Assembly (NCBI GenBank): GCA_000233775.1
Contig: CP003096.1
Coordinates: 62,001 to 126,000 of the forward strand
DNA length: 64,000 nucleotides
Origin: Thermovirga lienii DSM 17291
GTDB taxonomy: Bacteria > Synergistota > Synergistia > Synergistales > Thermovirgaceae
Reading direction: 5' to 3'
Shown: piece by piece, positions 24,680 to 34,073 of the stretch
Layout of the letters: each line of letters opens with the position of its first letter
Numbering within the stretch: position 1 is the stretch's first letter
Position numbers and translations under genes: made by a program
The notes under the pieces: generated by a model
What the model was told of the DNA's origin: nothing
Seen by the model: the letters and a program-made list of their open reading frames with translations, nothing else
Databases searched by the model: none

Positions 24680-26012
24680 GCCCTTTGTGCTTTTCAGCTC
24701 TCTGAATGAAAGGCTAAAGGACGTTGAGCTTGTTTCTGTAAACGGTAAGGTTACAAACGTTACGGGCATTATTGTGGAGTCCATAGGTCCAGACGTTCAG
24801 CTGGGAGATGTTTGCGAGATTCGCTTCAGAAAACCCAACCAACAGCCTCTTAAATGTGAGGTGGTGGGGTTCAGGGAGGAAAGGATCCTTCTAATGCCTT
24901 TGGGGGATCTGGGCAAGATAGGCCCTGGGTGCAGCGTATCAGCCACGGGAAGGCCGATGGGTGTTCCTGTGGGGGGAGGGTTGTTGGGGAGGGTGTTGAA
25001 TGGATTGGGGGAACCCCTTGACGATAAGGGTCCAATAAACTGCACTGAGTACTATCCATTGCAAAATGATCCCCCCCATCCACTGAAGAGGAAACCCGTA
25101 AAAGATGTCCTCTCCGTTGGGATACGGGCCATAGATGGTCTTTTGACCATGGGCAGAGGTCAGAGGATAGGCATCTTTTCTGGTTCGGGGGTTGGTAAGA
25201 GCACTATATTGGGAATGATGGCCCGCTACACGGAAGCCGATGTAAACGTGATCGTCTTGGTCGGCGAGAGGGGTAGGGAGGTCCAGGAATTCTTGAACCG
25301 GGACCTGAAGGAGGAAGGCATGAGACGTTCGGTTGTGGTAGTTGCCACGTCGGACCAACCTCCTTTGGTCAGACTCAAAGCAGCATTGACAGGTACGGCG
25401 ATAGCCGAGTACTTCAGAGACAGGGGCAAGAGCGTACTGCTCATGATGGATTCGATCACCAGGGTGGCCATGGCTCAGAGGGATGTGGGATTGGCTGTGG
25501 GAGAGCCCCCTGTAACCAGAGGTTATACTCCCTCGGTCTTTACCTTTTTGCCTCGCCTATTGGAGAGGGCAGGGTGCAGCGCTTCGGGTAGCATAACAGG
25601 AATATACACGGTCTTGGTGGAAGGAGACGACTTTAATGAGCCCATTGCGGATGCTGTAAGAGGGATACTAGACGGGCACATCGTTCTTTCAAGGGACCTG
25701 GCAGTGAAAAATCACTATCCTGCCATTGACGTTCTGCACAGCATAAGCCGACTTATGAAGGATATCACTTCCACCGAGCAGCAGGAGGCGGCTAGATCCC
25801 TTAGAGAAAATCTCTCCCTATATCAAGAAGCGGAGGAATTGATCAACTTAGGAGCTTACAAGAAGGGAAGCAATCCCCGATTGGATTTTGCGGTAGAGAA
25901 CAAGGACAAGTTCGACAAGTTTTTGAGGCAGGGGATAGATGAGCGCTCCACCTTTGAAGAAACTCTCAAGTTATTGTACGCACTGCCTGCATGGGGAGAT
26001 GATGAAAGTTGA
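24669..26012 (+). CDS. fliI: Flagellum-specific export ATPase FliI
   Basis: A 447-residue F1-beta-like ATPase energising flagellar export. Walker A is GIFSGSGVGKSTI, Walker B region SVLLMMDSITRVAMAQRD, with GERGREVQEFL and TRGYTPSVFTFLPRLLERAG. The length is normal. GGGGGA precedes the ATG at 24669, inside the fliH end. fliJ starts on its stop codon. Confidence 0.96.
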   Translation: MCPRPFVLFSSLNERLKDVELVSVNGKVTNVTGIIVESIGPDVQLGDVCEIRFRKPNQQPLKCEVVGFREERILLMPLGDLGKIGPGCSVSATGRPMGVPVGGGLLGRVLNGLGEPLDDKGPINCTEYYPLQNDPPHPLKRKPVKDVLSVGIRAIDGLLTMGRGQRIGIFSGSGVGKSTILGMMARYTEADVNVIVLVGERGREVQEFLNRDLKEEGMRRSVVVVATSDQPPLVRLKAALTGTAIAEYFRDRGKSVLLMMDSITRVAMAQRDVGLAVGEPPVTRGYTPSVFTFLPRLLERAGCSASGSITGIYTVLVEGDDFNEPIADAVRGILDGHIVLSRDLAVKNHYPAIDVLHSISRLMKDITSTEQQEAARSLRENLSLYQEAEELINLGAYKKGSNPRLDFAVENKDKFDKFLRQGIDERSTFEETLKLLYALPAWGDDES

Positions 26013-26455
26013 TGAAAAAACTCAAAAAAGCTGAAAAGGTCAAAAACCTTAAGGAGAAGGTTAAGGAACTAGCCTATGTTAAGTTTGTGGAGGTTCAAGA
26101 CCACTACAATTACGTGATCTCTCAAATGGAGGAGCTATCATCACAAAAAGAGCATATGGAAAAAAGTTTCGTTGACAAGTGTCAAAATGGTACCTTTTAC
26201 CCTGACGAGATATGGGGAATAAGGGTGGAAATATCTAGAATGGAGCAGGAGCTTGAAGAGATAGAAAAACGCAGAAAAGCATTGGAAGCAGAACTCGAAA
26301 ACCTAAAGGAAGAGCTGATGAAAAAGAACACAGATTTGAGGATGGCGGAGGTTTTGGTTGAAAAAAGGAAAAAGGCCTTGAAGGAAGCCCGTTTGAAGGC
26401 CGAACAGAAGGAGATAGATGAAAGGGCTACTCTCATGTTCGTGAGAGCTACATAG
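26012..26455 (+). CDS. fliJ: Flagellar export chaperone FliJ
   Basis: A 147-residue, almost wholly coiled-coil protein rich in K and E (KVKELAYVKFVEVQDHYNYV, RMEQELEEIEKRRKALEAEL). FliJ is poorly conserved, so the call rests on size, coiled coil and position directly after fliI, where FliJ acts as central stalk of the export ATPase. The ATG at 26012 overlaps the fliI stop by one base; a TTG at 26009 is possible. Confidence 0.82.
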   Translation: MKKLKKAEKVKNLKEKVKELAYVKFVEVQDHYNYVISQMEELSSQKEHMEKSFVDKCQNGTFYPDEIWGIRVEISRMEQELEEIEKRRKALEAELENLKEELMKKNTDLRMAEVLVEKRKKALKEARLKAEQKEIDERATLMFVRAT

Positions 26456-26473
26456 TTTGGGTGGTGAGCTTTA

Positions 26474-27085
26474 TTGAAGGGCCTGCCGCATCCTGACCTT
26501 TCAGGGGTAAACAGAGTTAAAAACCGTATAACTGAAATCCAAAACCTATTTGGAAGGACCACAAATGAGACTTCCAGAGGCACCTTTGTTGAGGTCTTGG
26601 ACAAAAAGATGAGCAGTGCTGAAAAGACACAGGATAAGGATTTCCCCTTTCCTTCTAATGTTAATTCATCTAGATCCTCGAAAAGTAACCCTTCTCCTTC
26701 ATACATAGATGGAATCATAGAGGAAAAATGTCGTAAATACGGAGTGGATGGGGCTTTGGTGAGAGCGGTTATAAAGATGGAGTCAGGAGGCAACCCAAGG
26801 GCAGTGTCCAAGGCTGGAGCTATGGGACTGATGCAGCTTATGCCCTCAACGGCCGAGATGCTGGGAGTAAAGGATCCCTTCAACCCCGAAGAGAACCTGG
26901 ATGGAGGTATAAGGTACTTGAAAATGCTCCTTGAAAAGTACAGGGGAGATGAGAAACTAGCCTTGGCAGCATATCACTCTGGTCCATCAAGGGTTGATAA
27001 ATGGGGTGGGATTCCGCCCTATCCCATTGTCAGGCATTACGTCAAGACCGTTTTGGCCCTTAAAGAAAGGGCTGAAAGGGAATAA
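26474..27085 (+). CDS. Lytic transglycosylase (SLT domain), probable flagellar
   Basis: A 203-residue protein whose C-terminal half (about 75-195) is a soluble-lytic-transglycosylase domain: ALVRAVIKMESGGNPRAVSK with the catalytic glutamate in KMESGG, then GAMGLMQLMPSTAEMLGV and LALAAYHSGPSRVDKWGG. It cuts the murein glycan. The first 70 residues are polar and serine-rich with no signal peptide, so export through the flagellar apparatus is plausible. It sits between fliJ and the fapA-like gene. Because the FlgJ encoded here has no hydrolase domain, this is the likely enzyme that opens the wall for the rod (inference). Translation starts at TTG 26474. Confidence 0.85.
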   Translation: MKGLPHPDLSGVNRVKNRITEIQNLFGRTTNETSRGTFVEVLDKKMSSAEKTQDKDFPFPSNVNSSRSSKSNPSPSYIDGIIEEKCRKYGVDGALVRAVIKMESGGNPRAVSKAGAMGLMQLMPSTAEMLGVKDPFNPEENLDGGIRYLKMLLEKYRGDEKLALAAYHSGPSRVDKWGGIPPYPIVRHYVKTVLALKERAERE

Positions 27086-27107
27086 TAAAAAGGGAGTGAA
27101 GGAGGCC

Positions 27108-28703
27108 ATGCCCCCAGGTGCTAAACCCTTTGAGCTTAGGGAGGAAAATGGAGAGCTGTTTTTGAAGGTTTCGGACAAAAGCATCTCCCCCGTTGTGATC
27201 TTGGAAGCCATCAAAGATAGGGGAGTGGCGATATCTCTTGATAGCATTAGGGATCTTTTGAACAACTCGAACGAAGAGTGGCAGTCTGTGGGAGTAAAAG
27301 GGAAGAGGGTAAAGGTACGCATATCCGAGGACAAGTTAAAAGCGGAAGTTTATCTGGAACCGGCCATAAGGAATCTAAATGCAGAGGAAGCAAAGAAAGA
27401 AATAATCCGTTCTCTTGAAGAGGCGGGAGTTGTTTTCGGCATAAAAGAAGAAGTCGTGGAGCTTCTGGCATCTGGAAACGATGACAATCTTTTAGAACAG
27501 TGGATTGTGATAGCTGAGGGCATTCCTCCTGAAGAGAGCCAGGATGCGAGGATAGATGTCCTGGTGAAGATAGCGGAAAAAGGACTTCAAGAGCTTGAGA
27601 ACGCTGTGGTCGTAGATTTCAAAGCTTTGGGGTTTATCCCCAACGTAAAGAAAGGTACTCTCATAGCCAGAAAGATTCCTCCCAAAGAAGGTAAGGATGG
27701 GAAAGACGTTTTTGGAGAGCCCATAAAGGTTAAAAAACCCAAGGATATCAATATGAAGGCGGGGCCCAACACGGAGCTTTCCCAGGACGGATTGGAGATA
27801 ACTGCAACGGCTAACGGCTTCATAGTCAAAGAGGGAAACAGGTTTAGAGTGGAGCCCCTTTTGGTCGTTAGAGGAGATGTGGACTATGGAACAGGCAATA
27901 TTGAGTGTTTTGGAAGCATACATGTAACAGGGGGGGTCAAGGAAGATTTTTCGGTTGTGGCCGGAGAGACCTTGGAGATCAATGGCGTGGTCGAAGGGGC
28001 CGAATTGAGGTCGGGAAAGGATATGAGGCTTCACTCCGCCGTTAGAGGAATGGAGAGGGGAAGAATTGACTGTGGAGGCAATCTTTACTTGGAATATGCG
28101 GACCAGTGTAAGATAACCTCCGCAGGGGAACTTTACTTCAAAAGGGCACTGATGCACTGCGATATAGAGGTGGAGGGGTCGGTCCACCTCGTGGAAGGTG
28201 GAAAGGGAGTAATAGCCGGAGGTAAGCTCTACTCTGGTGGAGATGTGGAGTGTCGCGCCTTGGGTAGTAAAGTTGGGACCAAGACGTTAGTGCACTTGGG
28301 GTTGTCACCTCGTCTTATGAATCAGCATAATGTTCTTATGGCCAAAAAGGAGGATTTGGAGTCCAAGATTGCGACGGTTAAAAAAAACATAAAGTACCTC
28401 ACCAGGCTCGCGGAGGAGGGCAAGCTTGATGAGAAGAAAAAGCTTTTGGCGCTTAATTTTGTAAAGCTGCTGGAAAGTTTTGAGCTGAAACACAAAGAAG
28501 TGGAGTCTCTTCTTTTAAAGGTGGAAGAGCTCATCAAGAAAGCGAAGCACAAAGGACGTGTCAAGGTGAGGGAAGTGTGCTATCCAGGAGTTACGATCGT
28601 TATAAGGCGGGAACGGTATCAGGTTAGAGAGGAACTCAAAGAGGTAGAGTTCTTATACGAGGACGGTAAGGTAAAGGTAGTCCCCATAGATGATGACCGT
28701 TAG
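27108..28703 (+). CDS. FapA family (DUF342) protein
   Basis: A 531-residue protein of the DUF342/FapA family. The N-terminal region is mixed alpha/beta. The middle (about 190-420) is a right-handed beta-helix of repeated short strands (VVRGDVDYGTGNIECFGSIH, LEINGVVEGAELRSGKDMRL, GNLYLEYADQCKITSAGELY, VIAGGKLYSGGDVECRALGS). The C-terminal part is a coiled coil (about 430-490) with a small beta end. The family has been linked to polar flagellar and polysaccharide regulation, but its role is unclear. The ATG at 27108 lies 2 bases after GGAGG. The position between slt and flhA ties it to the flagellar export operon. Confidence 0.82.
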   Translation: MPPGAKPFELREENGELFLKVSDKSISPVVILEAIKDRGVAISLDSIRDLLNNSNEEWQSVGVKGKRVKVRISEDKLKAEVYLEPAIRNLNAEEAKKEIIRSLEEAGVVFGIKEEVVELLASGNDDNLLEQWIVIAEGIPPEESQDARIDVLVKIAEKGLQELENAVVVDFKALGFIPNVKKGTLIARKIPPKEGKDGKDVFGEPIKVKKPKDINMKAGPNTELSQDGLEITATANGFIVKEGNRFRVEPLLVVRGDVDYGTGNIECFGSIHVTGGVKEDFSVVAGETLEINGVVEGAELRSGKDMRLHSAVRGMERGRIDCGGNLYLEYADQCKITSAGELYFKRALMHCDIEVEGSVHLVEGGKGVIAGGKLYSGGDVECRALGSKVGTKTLVHLGLSPRLMNQHNVLMAKKEDLESKIATVKKNIKYLTRLAEEGKLDEKKKLLALNFVKLLESFELKHKEVESLLLKVEELIKKAKHKGRVKVREVCYPGVTIVIRRERYQVREELKEVEFLYEDGKVKVVPIDDDR

Positions 28704-28732
28704 AACCTTTTATATTTTTTATTTAGGGGGAA

Positions 28733-30847
28733 ATGGGGTTGCAGAGGGCTAAGGCCAATCCAATAGAGGGAATGTTGAAATACTCAGACATGGGAATCAC
28801 CTTTATGGTGGTTCTCATCGTCGTCATGATGGTTATCCCCCTTCCCACTCCTCTTTTGGATCTTCTTTTGGCGCTTAATATAACCTTTGCAGTGATAGTG
28901 TTGTTGGTGACCTTTTATGTTCAACACGCTCTGGAAATAGCCGCCTTTCCGTCCATCTTGTTGGTCGCAACCCTGTTCAGGTTAGCTTTGAACGTTTCCA
29001 CTACCAGGTTGATTCTGCTTCACGGGTACGCAGGTAAGTTGATAGGTGCCTTTGGTAACTTCGTGGTGGGTGGCAACTACCTAGTGGGTGGTATTGTCTT
29101 CCTCATTTTGGTGTTGATCCAGTTTTTGGTTATAACCAAGGGAGCTGAACGAGTTGCGGAGGTGCAGGCCCGCTTCCAGCTTGATGGTATGCCTGGGAAG
29201 CAGATGGCCATAGATGCCGATTTGGGCAATGGGCTGATAGATGAGGCGACTGCACGAGAGAGGCGTAGGATGGTGCAGAGGGAAGCAGACTTTTTTGGAG
29301 CCATGGACGGTGCCTCCAAGTTCGTTAAAGGAGATGCCATAGCGGGTCTGATCATAACTACCATAAACATAATAGGCGGAATATGCATAGGGATATTCCA
29401 GCAGGGGCTCTCCATTGGGGAAGCTGCCCAGCGCTACAGCCTCCTTACGGTGGGAGACGGTCTCGTAGCCCAGATACCTGCTTTGATCCTCTCCACCGCC
29501 ACAGGAATACTTGTGACCAGGACGGCCGGAGAAAGTCATCTTGGAAAGGACATAACCAAATCTTTAATTAACCACTACAGACCTCTTTGGATAGGTTCGG
29601 TTTTGCTTTTGGCATTGGCGGTGATTCCAGGGTTTCCAAAGATTCCTTTCATACTTTTGGCTGCCTTCTTGGGAGTTCAGGGAATGTGGGTATTCAGGGA
29701 AAGAAAAGTTGAAGCACCCCAAAAGCCTCAATCTTCCGGGGAAACTCCTCAGGCGCAACCCCCTAAGCAGGCAGAATCTCCTGGGGAGGGAGCAGCACCT
29801 GGTGACTTTGGTAGCGTTATGAAGCTTTTGACGGTGGATCCCTTGGAGCTTGAGGTTGGGTATGCTCTCATACCGTTGATCGAGCCCAGCAAGGGAGGCG
29901 ACCTCTTGGAGAGGATACAGACATTACGGAGACAACTGGCCTTGGAGATGGGCGTTGTGACTCCACCGGTGAGGATAAAGGACAATTTACAGCTTAAGCC
30001 TACAGCCTATGTGATAAAGGTAAGAGGAGTGCCCAAAAAGAGTGCAGAACTCATGCCCGATTATTACATGGCCATAGACACGGGACATACCACTGGAACG
30101 TTGGTTGGTATACCCACCAAGGAGCCGGCCTTCGGGCTGGATGCCCTGTGGATAACCCCTGATCTCAGGGCCAAGGCAGAGGAGCTCGGGTACACGGTGG
30201 TGGATGCTCCTTCGGTTTTGGCCACTCATCTTTCAGAGGTGGTTCGATCCCACGCTGCGGAGCTTTTGACGAGACAGACGGTACAGAGCATGATAGACAT
30301 GGTCAAGGAGACTTCTCCAGCCGTTGTGGAGGAGATGATGCGCTACTTGAGCCTTGGAGACGTTCAGAAGGTTCTCCAGAACCTAATAAGGGAGAAGGTT
30401 CCCATTAGAGATTTGGTGGGCATTTTTGAGACTTTGGCTGATTACGGTAAAGTCACCCAAAGTCCTGACTTCCTCTCCGAGCGAGCGAGGGAGTCGTTGG
30501 GTAAGATAATATACTATCAAAATGCCAATGAGGAGACTGGAGAACTTACTGTTGTAACCTTATCTCCAGTATGGGAAAAGAGAATAAAGGAGTCCGTTCA
30601 AGGCAATTTGGTCGAGGGGTGGCATATAAACATGGACTTCAAGGTTGTTCAAGATTTCAATAGGGCTGTTGGAGAAGCGACCAAAAAACTTCTTGAGCAG
30701 GGCTTGCCTCAGGTCGTACTAGTTCATCCTGACGTGCGTTTCTACGTGAGAAAACTTTTGGAGCGGACCTTTCCCAACGTGGTTGTTATAAGTTACAGTG
30801 AGGTTCCCAAAGACTCCAAGATAAACACTGTGGGTGTTGTAGAATGA
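28733..30847 (+). CDS. flhA: Flagellar export gate protein FlhA
   Basis: A 704-residue FHIPEP-family inner-membrane protein forming the export gate nonamer. About eight membrane helices fill the first 320 residues (ITFMVVLIVVMMVIPLPTPL, TLFRLALNVSTTRLILLHG). The conserved loop RVAEVQARFQLDGMPGKQMA with DADLGNGLIDEATARERR follows helix 4. A proline- and glutamine-rich linker (about 330-355) leads to the cytoplasmic domain that binds chaperones and FliI-delivered substrates. The length is normal. motB follows after 18 bp. Confidence 0.96.
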   Translation: MGLQRAKANPIEGMLKYSDMGITFMVVLIVVMMVIPLPTPLLDLLLALNITFAVIVLLVTFYVQHALEIAAFPSILLVATLFRLALNVSTTRLILLHGYAGKLIGAFGNFVVGGNYLVGGIVFLILVLIQFLVITKGAERVAEVQARFQLDGMPGKQMAIDADLGNGLIDEATARERRRMVQREADFFGAMDGASKFVKGDAIAGLIITTINIIGGICIGIFQQGLSIGEAAQRYSLLTVGDGLVAQIPALILSTATGILVTRTAGESHLGKDITKSLINHYRPLWIGSVLLLALAVIPGFPKIPFILLAAFLGVQGMWVFRERKVEAPQKPQSSGETPQAQPPKQAESPGEGAAPGDFGSVMKLLTVDPLELEVGYALIPLIEPSKGGDLLERIQTLRRQLALEMGVVTPPVRIKDNLQLKPTAYVIKVRGVPKKSAELMPDYYMAIDTGHTTGTLVGIPTKEPAFGLDALWITPDLRAKAEELGYTVVDAPSVLATHLSEVVRSHAAELLTRQTVQSMIDMVKETSPAVVEEMMRYLSLGDVQKVLQNLIREKVPIRDLVGIFETLADYGKVTQSPDFLSERARESLGKIIYYQNANEETGELTVVTLSPVWEKRIKESVQGNLVEGWHINMDFKVVQDFNRAVGEATKKLLEQGLPQVVLVHPDVRFYVRKLLERTFPNVVVISYSEVPKDSKINTVGVVE

Positions 30848-30865
30848 ATGTAGAGGGAGAAAGAA

Positions 30866-31585
30866 ATGGCTAGGAAAAGAAAAGAGGAAGAATCTTCTGG
30901 CGGAAGCTGGCTTACTACCTATGGGGACATGGTCACCCTTATTTTGACCTTTTTTATACTTCTTTATTCCTTTTCTACGATAGACGTGATCAAGTTCAAG
31001 AAAATGCTTTTTTCCTTCAAGGATGCCATAGGGGTTGTCAAAGGAGGAAAGACTTTCGAGGAGGATGAGGCTGCCTTCTCGGGTCAAACTATGGATGAGA
31101 TAGGGAAGTCCAAGAAGACCACCCAGGAAATAATGGAGACTGCAAAGAGAATCCAGAGCATATTAGAACAAGAAGGATTGAAAAGCAACGTCTCTGTTAC
31201 CGTGAGCCAGAGAGGAGTTGTGGTATCCATAGCAGAAGGGCTGCTTTTCAGATCAGGAGAGTACGAGATAAGGCCGGAGGGGAAAAGGGTATTGGATATA
31301 TTGACCAGGATAATCAAAGAACTGCCCAATGATGTCTCCGTGGAAGGTCATGCTGATAAAATCCCTGTAAGAGCAGATGGGGTGGTACGAGATAACTGGA
31401 CCCTGTCTGCCTTGAGAGCAGTGCGGATAGTGGCCTACTTTCAAACTGCGGGGGTATCGTCCAGACGCCTTCAGGCCGTGGGTTATGGAGATACCAGGCC
31501 AATAATGCCCAATGACACTCCAGAGCACAGAAACATGAACAGGAGGGCAGATATAGTCTTTTTATCGGAGAGTTCCATATTTTGA
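30866..31585 (+). CDS. motB: Flagellar stator protein MotB
   Basis: A 239-residue MotB. One N-terminal helix, TYGDMVTLILTFFILLYSFS, contains the proton- or sodium-binding aspartate (D21). The C-terminal OmpA-like domain (about 115-235) that grips peptidoglycan shows SVEGHADKIPVRA, DNWTLSALRAVRIVAYF and RLQAVGYGDTRPIMPN. GGGAG lies 7 bases before the ATG. Unusually motA is not its neighbour: it is 4.3 kb downstream on the other strand. Confidence 0.94.
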   Translation: MARKRKEEESSGGSWLTTYGDMVTLILTFFILLYSFSTIDVIKFKKMLFSFKDAIGVVKGGKTFEEDEAAFSGQTMDEIGKSKKTTQEIMETAKRIQSILEQEGLKSNVSVTVSQRGVVVSIAEGLLFRSGEYEIRPEGKRVLDILTRIIKELPNDVSVEGHADKIPVRADGVVRDNWTLSALRAVRIVAYFQTAGVSSRRLQAVGYGDTRPIMPNDTPEHRNMNRRADIVFLSESSIF

Positions 31586-31650
31586 GGGTTTTTGAGTTTT
31601 TTGTCTCTTTTTTCTCTCTTAAACTTGTATTGTGGAAGGTGGTGTCTGGC

Positions 31651-32037
31651 GTGGGTTTCCCCATATTGGAAAATTGCCGTATATGTGGTAGGCCTTTTAC
31701 CTATATAAGAGGTTCTAAGGTATGTGAGGCCTGTAGAGATGACCTGGATCGAATTTATTTTGAGGCCAGGGATATCCTGATGGATTTGCCCTCAGATGAG
31801 AAGCTGGACGCCATAGAATTGGCCAATAGATTGGAAGTTGAGCCTATATACATATATATTTTGGCGGAAGAAGGTCGATTCGACAGAGAAGCACCGTGGC
31901 TTGGAGATAAAGGGGAGAAAGAAAGGCTTATATCGGAATTTTCGATGGAGATCCAAAAGATGGATAAAGAAAGGAAATCCAGCGGTGAAAGCAGGAAGAT
32001 CTATACTGTAGAGAGAAAAGAACGAGAAGAGAGATAG
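31651..32037 (+). CDS. YvyF-like flagellar operon zinc-finger protein
   Basis: About 128 residues. It starts with a four-cysteine zinc-ribbon-like motif (ENCRICGRPFTYIRGSKVCE, then ACRDDL), followed by a winged-helix-like part (DEKLDAIELANRLEVEPIYI) and a charged tail. This layout resembles the YvyF family of flagellar operon proteins, proposed regulators of flagellar gene expression. The GTG at 31651, with GGTGGTG upstream, places the finger near the start as in the family. A TTG at 31582 overlapping the motB stop is the alternative and would add a hydrophobic extension. Confidence 0.65.
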   Translation: MGFPILENCRICGRPFTYIRGSKVCEACRDDLDRIYFEARDILMDLPSDEKLDAIELANRLEVEPIYIYILAEEGRFDREAPWLGDKGEKERLISEFSMEIQKMDKERKSSGESRKIYTVERKEREER

Positions 32038-32070
32038 GCCTCCAAACGTTCTTAAGGAGAGTGAAATGTA

Positions 32071-34056
32071 ATGGATATGAAAGATTATATAGGCCCTTTC
32101 ATCGATGAGACGGAAGAGAACTTGCAAAAACTGAACGAGTGCCTTCTAGCCTTCGAGCAGGGCGATTCATCGGTCATTGACGAGATATTTAGAGTAGCTC
32201 ATACCCTCAAGGGAATGGCGTCAACCATGGGTTTTGCAAGGATGGCCGAGCTAACCCATGATATGGAGGATGTGTTGGACCTGGCGAGGCAAAAAAAGCT
32301 TGCATTGCGCCGCAAAGAGGACATAGAGCTTCTTTTTGAATGTTTGGACACTCTGAACGTAATGCTTGATGAGATAAGGTCTGGCAAGGATGATACATCG
32401 GTGGATATAGAGGATATCAAATCCAGGTTGAAAGCTCTTTGCAGTTTAGCAGGGGAAGGTCAAGATCTTTCCGATGAAGTGACAGATCAAGTTGTAAAAG
32501 ACCAAGAAGGGCCCAAAGCGGTGTCTGATTTCAAAAAAATCAAGGTAGTCCTTGGAAAAGATTGTGTGCTCAAGGGAGCCAGAGCTTTCATGGTGCTGGA
32601 GGAACTGTCCTCCTTTGGCCGAGTGGAGTCCACTGAGCCAGATATGGAGAAACTTGTGGAAGGGGAGTTTGATGGTAGGTCTTTTGTGGTGCATCTGGAA
32701 ACCCATGAGGAGCCTGAAAGAATAGAGGAGGCAGTTTTGAGGGTGAGTGAAGTTGAATCTTGTTCTATAGAAGGAGTCCCTTCAGTGGGAAAAGAGGCGG
32801 AGTCAGGCCCAGGGGTGGAGTTTAAAAGCAAATCTCCTCAAGAGGTGGCCAAAGAGAAAGGGGACAGCAAGGTAGCCGATACAGTCAAGACCATAAAAAA
32901 GAAGACCAATCAGACGGTTAGGGTTGATGTAAACAGGCTTGATAAACTCCTGAACCTAGTTGGTGAGCTTGTCATAGGCCGTTCCAGGATAGAGAGGCTT
33001 GCGAAAGACAGCAACCTGAAGGAGTTTGAGGAACCTATTCTGCAGTTGGGACGTATATCCAAGGAGATCCAGGAATTAGTCACTAAACTCAGAATGCTTC
33101 CCATAAGCTTCATATTCGATCGTTTCCCTCGCCTGGTGAGGGACCTTTCTCAGGAACTTGGCAAAAAGGTGCACCTTGAGATGGAGGGAAGGGACACGGA
33201 ACTGGATCGTTCAGTGATAGATGAGATAGGCGATCCCATGGTGCATCTGATAAGGAACAGCTTGGATCATGGGATAGAACCTCCGGAAGAAAGGCTCGCA
33301 AAGGGCAAGCCTGAAACGGGCCTTTTGAGGATAAGGGCCTATCAGGATGGTAGTAGCGTCGTTGTCTCGGTGGAGGATGATGGAAGAGGTATCGACAAGG
33401 ATAAGATACTTCAAAAAGCTCTGGAGAAGGGATTCGTGTCCAAGGAGCAGTTGGATTCTCTTACAGAAAGGGAAGCCATACAGTTTCTTTTCACCCCCGG
33501 TTTCAGTACTTCCGATAAGGTTACGGACATCTCAGGTCGTGGAGTGGGCTTGGACGCAGTGAAAAACAAAGTAGAATCCATAGGTGGCCGGTTATCCATA
33601 GAATCCGAGGTGGATAAGGGGACCACGATCAAAGTAAAGCTTCCCATAACTTTGGCTATAGTCCTTGCTCTCTTGGTGAACATAGATGGGCAAATATACG
33701 CGATACCTTTGGAGAGCGTGGATGAAACGGTCCTTGTAAATAAGGATGATATAAAAGTGGTAAATGGGAGCCAAGTCACCATGTTGAGGGGATCTATGTT
33801 GTATCTAGTGGATTCCAGGGACCTTTATGGACTTCCCAAAAGAGAGGATTCTTCGGTCCTTTCGGTGGTGGTCATGCGCACAGGCTTCAGAAAAGTTGGG
33901 TTCATAGTCGATGATTTCATCGGGCAGCAGGAAATAGTTATAAAAAGCCTAGGAAACACAGGAATGGTAAAGATAAACTGGTTTTCCGGGGGAACCATAC
34001 TGGGCGATGGTAGCGTAGCTTTGATAATAGATCCTGCAAAGGTTGAGGAGGTATGA
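32071..34056 (+). CDS. cheA: Chemotaxis histidine kinase CheA
   Basis: A 661-residue CheA with all main domains: Hpt (1-105, phospho-acceptor H44 in RVAHTLKGMASTMGF), a CheY/CheB-binding P2-like domain (about 155-245), dimer helices (about 285-350; VDVNRLDKLLNLVGELVIGR), ATPase (about 350-520; HLIRNSLDHGIEPPEERLAK, then DDGRGID and GRGVGLDAV) and a C-terminal CheW-like domain (530-655). It phosphorylates CheY and CheB. The gene lies in the fliA-flhA-motB operon; no separate cheW is in the window. Confidence 0.96.
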   Translation: MDMKDYIGPFIDETEENLQKLNECLLAFEQGDSSVIDEIFRVAHTLKGMASTMGFARMAELTHDMEDVLDLARQKKLALRRKEDIELLFECLDTLNVMLDEIRSGKDDTSVDIEDIKSRLKALCSLAGEGQDLSDEVTDQVVKDQEGPKAVSDFKKIKVVLGKDCVLKGARAFMVLEELSSFGRVESTEPDMEKLVEGEFDGRSFVVHLETHEEPERIEEAVLRVSEVESCSIEGVPSVGKEAESGPGVEFKSKSPQEVAKEKGDSKVADTVKTIKKKTNQTVRVDVNRLDKLLNLVGELVIGRSRIERLAKDSNLKEFEEPILQLGRISKEIQELVTKLRMLPISFIFDRFPRLVRDLSQELGKKVHLEMEGRDTELDRSVIDEIGDPMVHLIRNSLDHGIEPPEERLAKGKPETGLLRIRAYQDGSSVVVSVEDDGRGIDKDKILQKALEKGFVSKEQLDSLTEREAIQFLFTPGFSTSDKVTDISGRGVGLDAVKNKVESIGGRLSIESEVDKGTTIKVKLPITLAIVLALLVNIDGQIYAIPLESVDETVLVNKDDIKVVNGSQVTMLRGSMLYLVDSRDLYGLPKREDSSVLSVVVMRTGFRKVGFIVDDFIGQQEIVIKSLGNTGMVKINWFSGGTILGDGSVALIIDPAKVEEV

Positions 34057-34073
34057 TTTAATTAAGTCCTGAT

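Noticed and set aside
26197-26883. Leftward 228-residue open frame
   Set aside because: Opposite fliJ and the transglycosylase gene; low-complexity S/F-rich sequence, the usual shadow of K/E-rich coding DNA.
27492-28187. Leftward 231-residue open frame
   Set aside because: Shadow of the FapA-like gene, no motif or ribosome site.
31582-31650. Hydrophobic N-terminal extension of the YvyF-like protein
   Set aside because: It would place a membrane-like segment before a zinc finger that is normally at the start; a GTG at 31651 fits better.
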